NCBI GenBank assembly: GCA_946800325.1
Contig: OX326958.1
Coordinates: forward strand, 14,846,992 to 14,910,991
DNA length: 64,000 bases
Reading direction: 5' to 3'
Source of the DNA: Luzula sylvatica
Taxonomy: Eukaryota; Streptophyta; Magnoliopsida; Poales; Juncaceae
Below are positions 54,952-64,000 of this stretch, piece after piece. Under the pieces are notes generated by a model, which worked only from the letters and a program-made list of their open reading frames with translations, was not told the origin of the DNA and searched no databases. The position numbers were made by a program, and so were the translations under genes. The stretch's first letter is position 1. Every line of letters starts with the position of its first letter.

Positions 54952-57900
54952 TGTTTATGCTTTGGGGAGTTCAAATAATGTATTTTGAGATCATTTGAAT
55001 CGTATCTTTTACCACATAACATTTCACCAAAATTTACAAACACTAAGAAAGTTTGTTTTCCGATTCAAAACAATCTGTTTATGCTATGGGGAGTTCAAAT
55101 AACGTATTTTGAGATCATTTGAATCGTATCTTTTACCACATAACATTTCACCAAAATTTACAAACACTAAGAAAGTTTGTTTTCCGATTGAAAACAATCT
55201 GTTTATGCTATGGGGAGTTCAAATAACGTATTTTGAGATCATTTGAATCGTATCTTTTACCACATAACATTTCACCAAAATTTACAAACACTAAGAAAGT
55301 TTGTTTTTCCATTCAAAACAATTTGTTTATGCTTTGGGGAGTTCAAATAACGTATTTTGAGATCATTTGAATCGTATCTTTTACTACATAACATTTCACC
55401 AAAATTTACAAACACTAAGAAAGTTTGTTTTTCGATTCAAAACAATTTGTTTACGCTTTGGGGAGTTCAAATAACATATTTTTACATCATTCGAATCGTA
55501 TCTTTTACCACATAACATTTCACCAAAATTTACAAACACTAAGAAAGTTTTGTTTTTTGATTCAAAACAATCTGTTTATGCTTCGGGGAGTTGAAATAAC
55601 GTATTTTAAGATCATTTGAATCGTATCTTTTACTACATAACATTTCACCAAAATTTACAAACACTAAGAAAGTTTGTTTTTCGATACAAAACAATCTGTT
55701 TATGATTTGGGGAGTTCAAATGACGTATTTTGAGATCATTTGAATCGTATCTTTTACCACATAACATTTCACCAAAATTTACAAACACTAAGAAAGTTTG
55801 TTTTTCAATTTAAAAAAATCTGTTTATGCTTTGGGGAGTTCAAATAACGTATTTTGAGATCATTTGAATCGTATCTTTTACCACATAACATTTCACCAAA
55901 ATTTACAAACACTAAGACAGTTTGTTTTTCGATTCAAAACAATTTGTTTATGCTTTGGGGAGTTCAAATAACGTATTTTTAGATCATTTGAATCGTATCT
56001 TTTACCACATAACATTTCACCAAAATTTACAAACACTAAGAAAGTTTGTTTTTCGATTCAAAACAATTTGTTTATGCTTTGGGGAGTTTAAGTAACGTAT
56101 TTTGAGATCATTTGAATCGTATCTTTTTCTACATAACATTTCACCAAAATTTACAAACACTAAGAAAGTTTGTTTTTCGATTCAAAACAATCTGTTCATG
56201 ATTTGGGGAGTTCAAATAATGTATTTTGAGATCATTTGAATCGTATCGTTTACCACATAACATTTCACCAAAATTTACAAACACTAAGAAAGTTTGTTTT
56301 TCGATTCAAAACAATCTGTTTATGCATTGGGGAGTTCAAATAACGTATTTTGAGATCATTTGAATCGTATCTTTCACCACATAACATTTCACCAAAATTT
56401 ACAAACACTAAGAAATTTTGTTTTTCGATTCAAAACAATCTGTTTATGCTTTGGGGAGTTCAAATAACGTATTTTGAGATCATTTGAATCGTATCTTTTA
56501 CCACATAACATTTCACCAAAATTTACAAACACTAAGACAGTTTGTTTTTCGATTCAAAACAATTTGTTTATGCTTTGGGGAGTTCAAATAACGTATTTTT
56601 AGATCATTTGAATCGTATCTTTTACTACATAACATTTCACCAAAATTTACAAACACTAAGAAAGTTTGTTTTTCGATTCAAAACAATATGTTTATGCTTT
56701 GGGGAGTTCCAATAACGTATTTTTACATCATTTGAATCGTATCTTTTACCACATAACATTTCACCAAAATTAACAAACACTAAGAAAGTTTGTTTTTCGA
56801 TTCAAAACAATCTTTTTACGCTTTGGGGAGTTCAAATAACGTATTTTGAGATCATTTGAATCGTATCTTTTACCACATAACATTTCACCAAAATTTACAA
56901 ACACTAAGAAAGTTTGTTTTTCAATTTAAAAAAATCTGTTTATGCTTTGGGGAGTTCAAATAACGTATTTTGAGATCATTTGAATCGTATCTTTTACCAC
57001 ATAACATTTCACCAAAATTTACAAACACTAAGACAGTTTGTTTTTCGATTCAAAACAATTTGTTTATGCTTTGGGGAGTTCAAATAACGTATTTTGAGAT
57101 CATTTGAATCGTATCTTTTACTACATAACATTTCACCAAAATTTACAAACAATAAGAAAGTTTGTTTTTCGATTCAAAACAATCTGTTTATGCTTTGGGG
57201 AGTTCAAATAATGTATTTTGAGATCATTTGAATCGTATCTTTTACCACATAACATTTCACCAAAATTTACAAACACTAAGAAAGTTTGTTTTCCGATTCA
57301 AAACAATCTGTTTATGCTATGGGGAGTTCAAATAACGTATTTTGAGATCATTTGAATCGTATCTTTTACCACATAACATTTCACCAAAATTTACAAACAC
57401 TAAGAAAGTTTGTTTTCCGATTGAAAACAATCTGTTTATGCTATGGGGAGTTCAAATAACGTATTTTGAGATCATTTGAATCGTATCTTTTACCACATAA
57501 CATTTCACCAAAATTTACAAACACTAAGAAAGTTTGTTTTTCCATTCAAAACAATTTGTTTATGCTTTGGGGAGTTCAAATAACGTATTTTGAGATCATT
57601 TGAATCGTATCTTTTACTACATAACATTTCACCAAAATTTACAAACACTAAGAAAGTTTGTTTTTCGATTCAAAACAATTTGTTTACGCTTTGGGGAGTT
57701 CAAATAACATATTTTTACATCATTCGAATCGTATCTTTTACCACATAACATTTCACCAAAATTTACAAACACTAAGAAAGTTTTGTTTTTCGATTCAAAA
57801 CAATCTGTTTATGCTTCGGGGAGTTGAAATAACGTATTTTAAGATCATTTGAATCGTATCTTTTACTACATAACATTTCACCAAAATTTACAAACACTAA

Positions 57901-59489
57901 GAAAGTTTGTTTTTCGATACAAAACAATCTGTTTATGATTTGGGGAGTTCAAATGACGTATTTTGAGATCATTTGAATCGTATCTTTTACCACATAACAT
58001 TTCACCAAAATTTACAAACACTAAGAAAGTTTGTTTTTCAATTTAAAAAAATCTGTTTATGCTTTGGGGAGTTCAAATAACGTATTTTGAGATCATTTGA
58101 ATCGTATCTTTTACCACATAACATTTCACCAAAATTTACAAACACTAAGACAGTTTGTTTTTCGATTCAAAACAATTTGTTTATGCTTTGGGGAGTTCAA
58201 ATAACGTATTTTTAGATCATTTGAATCGTATCTTTTACCACATAACATTTCACCAAAATTTACAAACACTAAGAAAGTTTGTTTTTCGATTCAAAACAAT
58301 TTGTTTATGCTTTGGGGAGTTTAAGTAACGTATTTTGAGATCATTTGAATCGTATCTTTTTCTACATAACATTTCACCAAAATTTACAAACACTAAGAAA
58401 GTTTGTTTTTCGATTCAAAACAATCTGTTCATGATTTGGGGAGTTCAAATAATGTATTTTGAGATCATTTGAATCGTATCGTTTACCACATAACATTTCA
58501 CCAAAATTTACAAACACTAAGAAAGTTTGTTTTTCGATTCAAAACAATCTGTTTATGCATTGGGGAGTTCAAATAACGTATTTTGAGATCATTTGAATCG
58601 TATCTTTCACCACATAACATTTCACCAAAATTTACAAACACTAAGAAATTTTGTTTTTCGATTCAAAACAATCTGTTTATGCTTTGGGGAGTTCAAATAA
58701 CGTATTTTGAGATCATTTGAATCGTATCTTTTACCACATAACATTTCACCAAAATTTACAAACACTAAGACAGTTTGTTTTTCGATTCAAAACAATTTGT
58801 TTATGCTTTGGGGAGTTCAAATAACGTATTTTTAGATCATTTGAATCGTATCTTTTACTACATAACATTTCACCAAAATTTACAAACACTAAGAAAGTTT
58901 GTTTTTCGATTCAAAACAATATGTTTATGCTTTGGGGAGTTCCAATAACGTATTTTTACATCATTTGAATCGTATCTTTTACCACATAACATTTCACCAA
59001 AATTAACAAACACTAAGAAAGTTTGTTTTTCGATTCAAAACAATCTTTTTATGCTTTGGGGAGTTCAAATAACGTATTTTGAGATCATTTGAATCGTATC
59101 TTTTACCACATAACATTTCACCAAAATTTACAAACACTAAGAAAGTTTGTTTTTCAATTTAAAAAAATCTGTTTATGCTTTGGGGAGTTCAAATAACGTA
59201 TTTTGAGATCATTTGAATCGTATCTTTTACCACATAACATTTCACCAAAATTTACAAACACTAAGACAGTTTGTTTTTCGATTCAAAACAATTTGTTTAT
59301 GCTTTGGGGAGTTCAAATAACGTATTTTGAGATCATTTGAATCGTATCTTTTACTACATAACATTTCACCAAAATTTACAAACAATAAGAAAGTTTGTTT
59401 TTCGATTCAAAACAATCTGTTTATGCTTTGGGGAGTTCAAATAATGTATTTTGAGATCATTTGAATCGTATCTTTTACCACATAACATT
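54952..59489 (+). repeat. 2,233-bp (18-monomer) tandem duplication
   Basis: About 54952-57256 matches 57185-59489 at an offset of 2,233 bp (18 x 124 plus 1 from the 125-bp variant). Shared markers include TTTTCAATTTAAAAAAATC, GGGGAGTTTAAGTAACG, TGATTTGGGGAGTTCAAATG, GTATCGTTTACC and AACAATAAG. The differences I saw are TTTTTTGATTC at 55555 against TTTTTCGATTC, and TTTTTACGC at 56815 against TTTTTATGC. Part of the unit is also shared with 53,300-54,700 at an offset of about 1,737 bp. Confidence 0.85.
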
Positions 59490-60760
59490 TCACCGAAATT
59501 TACAAACACCAAGAAAGTTTGTTTTTCGATTCAAAACAATCTATTTATGCTTTGGGGAGTTCAAATAACGTATTTCGAGATCATTTGAATCGTATCTTTT
59601 ACTACATAACATTTCACCAAAATTTACAAACACTAAGAAAGTTTTTTTTTCAATTTAAAAAAATCTGTTTATGCTTTGGGGAGTTCAAATAACGTATTTT
59701 GAGATCATTTGAATCGTATCTTTTACCACATAACATTTCACCAAAATTTACAAACACTAAGACAGTTTGTTTTTGGTTTCAAAACAATTTGTTTTTGCTT
59801 TGGGGAGTTCAAATAACGTATTTTTAGATCATTTGAATCGTATCTTTTACCACATAACATTTCACCAAAATTTACAAACACTAAGAAAGTTTGTTTTTCG
59901 ATTCAAAACAATTTGTTTATGCTTTGGGGAGTTTAAATAACGTATTTTGAGATCATTTGAATCGTATCTTTTTCTACATAACATTTCACCAAAATTTACA
60001 AACACTAAGAAAGTTTGTTTTTCGATTCAAAACAATCTGTTCATGATTTGGGGAGTTCAAATAATGTATTTTGAGATCATTTGAATCGTATCGTTTACCA
60101 CATAACATTTCACCAAAATTTACAAACACTAAGAAAGTTTGTTTTTCGATTCAAAACAATCTGTTTATGCTTTGGGGAGTTCAAATAACGTATTTTGAGA
60201 TCATTTGAATCGTATCTTTTACCACATAACATTTCACCGAAATTTACAAACACCAAGAAAGTTTGTTTTTCGATTCAAAACAATCTATTTATGCTTTGGG
60301 GAGTTCAAATAACGTATTTCGAGATCATTTGAATCGTATCTTTTACTACATAACATTTCACCAAAATTTACAAACACTAAGAAAGTTTTTTTTTCAATTT
60401 AAAAAAATCTGTTTATGCTTTGGGGAGTTCAAATAACGTATTTTGAGATCATTTGAATCGTATCTTTTACCACATAACATTTCACCAAAATTTACAAACA
60501 CTAAGACAGTTTGTTTTTCGTTTCAAAACAATTTGTTTTTGCTTTGGGGAGTTCAAATAACGTATTTTTAGATCATTTGAATCGTATCTTTTACCACATA
60601 ACATTTCACCAAAATTTACAAACACTAAGAAAGTTTGTTTTTCGATTCAAAACAATTTGTTTATGCTTTGGGGAGTTTAAATAACGTATTTTGAGATCAT
60701 TTGAATCGTATCTTTTTCTACATAACATTTCACCAAAATTTACAAACACTAAGACAGTTT
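59480..60760 (+). repeat. 744-bp (6-monomer) tandem duplication
   Basis: The series ACACCAAGAAAG, TATTTCGAGATC, AAGTTTTTTTTTCAATTT, GTTTCAAAAC with TTGTTTTTGC, and GGGGAGTTTAAATAACG occurs from about 59480 and again from about 60224 at an offset of 744 bp (the T-run monomer starts at 59641 and 60385). One difference seen is TTTTTGGTTTC (59772) against TTTTTCGTTTC. These copies carry private variants absent from the rest of the window. Confidence 0.85.
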
Positions 60761-60841
60761 GTTTTTCGATTCAAAACAATTTGTTTATGCTTTGGGGAGT
60801 TCAAATAACGTATTTTTAGATCATTTGAATCGTATCTTTTA

Positions 60842-63460
60842 CTACATAACATTTCACCAAAATTTACAAACACTAAGAAAGTTTGTTTTTCGATTCAAAA
60901 CAATATGTTTATGCTTTGGGGAGTTCAAATAATGTATTTTGAGATCATTTGAATCGTATCTTTTACCACATAACATTTCACCAAAATTTACAAACACTAA
61001 GAAAGTTTGTTTTTCGATTCAAAACAATCTGTTTATGCTATGGGGAGTTCAAATAACGTATTTTGAGATCATTTGAATCGTATCTTTTACCACATAACAT
61101 TTCACCACAATTTACAAACACTGAGACAGTTTGTTTTTCGATTCAAAACAATTTGTTTATGCTTTGGGGAGTTCAAATAACGTATTTTTAGATCATTTCA
61201 ATCGTATCTTTTACCACATAACATTTCACCAAAATTTGCAAACACTAAGAAAGTTTGTTTTTCGATTCAAAACAATTTGTTTATGCTTTGGGGAGTTCAA
61301 ATAACGTATTTTGAGATCATTTGAATCGTATCTTTTACTACATAACATTTCACCAAAATTTACAAACAATAAGAAAGTTTGTTTTTCGATTCAAAACAAT
61401 CTGTTTATGCTTTGGGGAGTTCAAATAATGTATTTTGAGATCATTTGAATCGTATCTTTTACCACATAACATTTCACCGAAATTTACAAACACTAAGAAA
61501 GTTTGTTTTTCGATTCAAAACAATCTGTTTATGCTTTGGGGAGTTCACATAACGTATTTTGAGATCATTTGAATCGTATCTTTTACTACATAACATTTCA
61601 CCAAAATTTACAAACACTAAGAAAGTTTATTTTTCGATTCAAAACAATTTGTTTATGCTTTGGGGAGTTCAAATAACATATTTTTACATCATTCGAATCG
61701 TATCTTTTACCACATAACATTTCACCAAAATTTACAAACACTAAGAAAGTTTTGTTTTTCGATTCAAAACAATCTGTTTATGCTTCGGGGAGTTGAAATA
61801 ACGTATTTTAAGATCATTTGAATCGTATCTTTTACTACATAACATTTCACCAAAATTTACAAACACTAAGAAAGTTTGTTTTTCGATTCAAAACAATCTG
61901 TTTATGCTTTGGGGAGTTCAAATAACGTATTTTGAGATCATTTGAATCGTATCTTTTACCACATAACATTTCACCAAAATTTACAAACACTATGAAAGTT
62001 TGTTTTTCGATTTAAAAAAATCTGTTTATGCTTTGGGGAGTTCAAATAACGTATTTTGAGATCATTTGAATCGTATCTTTTACCACATAACATTTCACCA
62101 AAATTTACAAACACTAAGACAGTTTGTTTTTCGATTCAAAACAATTTGTTTATGCTTTGGGGAGTTCAAATAACGTATTTTTAGATCATTTGAATCGTAT
62201 CTTTTACTACATAACATTTCACCAAAATTTACAAACACTAAGAAAGTTTGTTTTTCGATTCAAAACAATATGTTTATGCTTTGGGGAGTTCCAATAACGT
62301 ATTTTTACATCATTTGAATCGTATCTTTTACCACATAACATTTCACCAAAATTAACAAACACTAAGAAAGTTTGTTTTTCGATTCAAAACAATCTTTTTA
62401 TGCTTTGGGGAGTTCAAATAACGTATTTTGAGATCATTTGAATCGTATCTTTTACCACATAACATTTCACCGAAATTTACAAACACTAAGAAAGTTTGTT
62501 TTTCGATTCAAACCAATCTGTTTATGCTTTGGGGAGTTCAAATAACGTATTTTGAGATCATTTGAATCGTATATTTTACTACATAACATTTCACCAAAAT
62601 TTACAAACACTAAGAAAGTTTGTTTTTCGATTCAAAACAATTTGTTTATGCTTTGGGGAGTTCAAATAACGTATTTTGAGATCATTTGAATCGTATCTTT
62701 TACTACATAACATTTCACCAAAATTTACAAACACTAAGAAAGTTTGTTTTTCGATTCAAAACAATATGTTTATGCTTTGGGGAGTTCAAATAATGTATTT
62801 TGAGATCATTTGAATCGTATCTTTTACCACATAACATTTCACCAAAATTTACAAACACTAAGAAAGTTTGTTTTTCGATTCAAAACAATCTGTTTATGCT
62901 ATGGGGAGTTCAAATAACGTATTTTGAGATCATTTGAATCGTATCTTTTACCACATAACATTTCACCACAATTTACAAACACTGAGACAGTTTGTTTTTC
63001 GATTCAAAACAATTTGTTTATGCTTTGGGGAGTTCAAATAACGTATTTTTAGATCATTTCAATCGTATCTTTTACCACATAACATTTCACCAAAATTTGC
63101 AAACACTAAGAAAGTTTGTTTTTCGATTCAAAACAATTTGTTTATGCTTTGGGGAGTTCAAATAACGTATTTTGAGATCATTTGAATCGTATCTTTTACT
63201 ACATAACATTTCACCAAAATTTACAAACAATAAGAAAGTTTGTTTTTCGATTCAAAACAATCTGTTTATGCTTTGGGGAGTTCAAATAATGTATTTTGAG
63301 ATCATTTGAATCGTATCTTTTACCACATAACATTTCACCGAAATTTACAAACACTAACAAAGTTTGTTTTTCGATTCAAAACAATCTGTTTATGCTTTGG
63401 GGAGTTCACATAACGTATTTTGAGATCATTTGAATCGTATCTTTTACTACATAACATTTC
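60842..63460 (+). repeat. 1,861-bp (15-monomer) block repeat
   Basis: About 60842-61600 matches 62703-63460 at an offset of 1,861 bp. The diagnostic shared change is ATCATTTCAATCG (61193 and 63054) in place of ATTTGAATCG, followed by AATTTGCAAAC, AACAATAAG and AGTTCACATAACG. Between the two copies lies a series shared with 31,850-32,350. One difference is ACTAACAAAG near 63355 against ACTAAGAAAG in the first copy. Confidence 0.8.
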
Positions 63461-64000
63461 ACCAAAATTTACAAACACTAAGAAAGTGTGTTTTTCGATT
63501 CAAAACAATATGTTTATGCTTTAGGGAGTTCCAATAACATATTTTTACATCATTTGAATCGTATCTTTTACCACATAACATTTCACCAAAATTAACAAAC
63601 ACAAAGAAAGTTTGTTTTTCGATTCAAAACAATCTGTTTATGCTTTGGGGAGTTCAAATAACGTATTTTGAGATCATTTGAATCGTATCTTTTACTACAT
63701 GACATTTCACCAAAATTTACAAACACTAAGAAATTTTGTTTTTCGATTCAAAACAATTTGTTTATGCTTTGGGGAGTTCAAATAACGTATTTTGAGATCA
63801 TTTGAACCGTATCTTTTACTACATAACATTTCACCAAAATTTACAAACACTAAGAAAGTTTGTTTTTTGATTCAAAACAATTTGTTTATGCTTTGGGGAG
63901 TTCAAATAATGTATTTTGAGATCATTTGAATCGTATCTTTTACCACATAACATTTCACCAAAATTTACAAACACTAAGAAAGTTTGTTTTCCGATTCAAA

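Larger units (their letters stand above)
25881..64000 (+). repeat. 124-bp satellite DNA array, right segment
   Basis: Continuation of the same satellite, about 307 monomers, same strand. The first 26 bp (25881-25906) are phase 99-124 of the monomer interrupted at 22670, so the left and right segments were one array before the insertion. The variants are the same as on the left. Length variants are more visible here: a 125-bp copy (AGTTTTG in place of AGTTTG) near 29597, 30350, 34190, 35430, 38415, 39655, 43380, 46980, 48967, 50210, 52320, 53810, 55547, 57780 and 61750, and a 127-bp copy (GGGGAGGAGTT) near 31380, 36345, 41186, 44786, 47766 and 51118. The stretch from about 32 to 63 kb is dominated by recent multi-monomer duplications, listed separately. 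The array ends with the window at phase 118, so its true length is greater. I see no gene, RNA or mobile element within it. Confidence 0.98.

Noticed and set aside
1..64000. CRISPR array
   Set aside because: Repeats are regular, but there are no unique spacers: the whole 124-bp unit is repeated and adjacent units differ only by point changes. The context is eukaryotic and no cas genes are present.
1..64000. rDNA spacer or telomeric repeat
   Set aside because: No rRNA gene segment and no TTTAGGG-type telomere repeat tract was seen. Isolated TTTAGGG matches (for example TGCTTTAGGGAG near 3852) are point variants of the monomer's TTTGGGG and are not tandem.

Overview
This window looks like heterochromatin from a plant nuclear genome. 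It is one uninterrupted-strand array of a 124-bp, AT-rich (about 29% GC) satellite repeat. The only break is a 3,205-bp insertion at 22671-25875. I see no credible protein-coding gene, tRNA, rRNA or other RNA gene. Every longer open reading frame is either an accidental read-through of satellite monomers or a read-through of minisatellites inside the insertion. The plant assignment rests on the insertion, which has the form of a plant Ty3/gypsy-type long terminal repeat. I do not recognise the satellite family and cannot name the species.

Layout: (1) 1-22670, about 182.8 monomers in one orientation. (2) 22671-25875, an insertion beginning TGTTATATCA and ending GGGTCGTGACA, flanked on both sides by the 5-bp direct repeat AAGAA (22666-22670 and 25876-25880). 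Removing the insertion and one AAGAA copy restores a perfect monomer, so this is a solo LTR. Inside it are a polypurine-tract-like segment with a duplicated LTR start, a 92-bp tandem duplication, a seven-copy 31-33-bp G-rich minisatellite and a duplicated block with 72-bp periodicity near the 3' end. (3) 25881-64000, about 307 more monomers, in the same orientation and in phase with the left part. The array runs off both ends of the window.

The array has structure above the monomer. Linked monomer variants recur as blocks of 5, 6, 7, 11, 14, 15, 18, 29 and 34 monomers. The strongest case is a 3,600-bp (29-monomer) tandem duplication, about 39926-47226, in which I found no mismatch over about 3.7 kb by line-by-line reading. 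A diagnostic cassette of three successive variant monomers, including a 125-bp length variant, recurs about 20 times and can be used to trace the duplications. Block sizes differ, so this looks like continuing unequal exchange and segmental amplification rather than one fixed higher-order repeat. Each monomer also carries two inverted-repeat motifs and three conserved CpG sites, one of which has often decayed to TpG or CpA.

All comparisons were made by eye. Block boundaries are good to tens of bases, and mismatch counts are my own reading, not an alignment.
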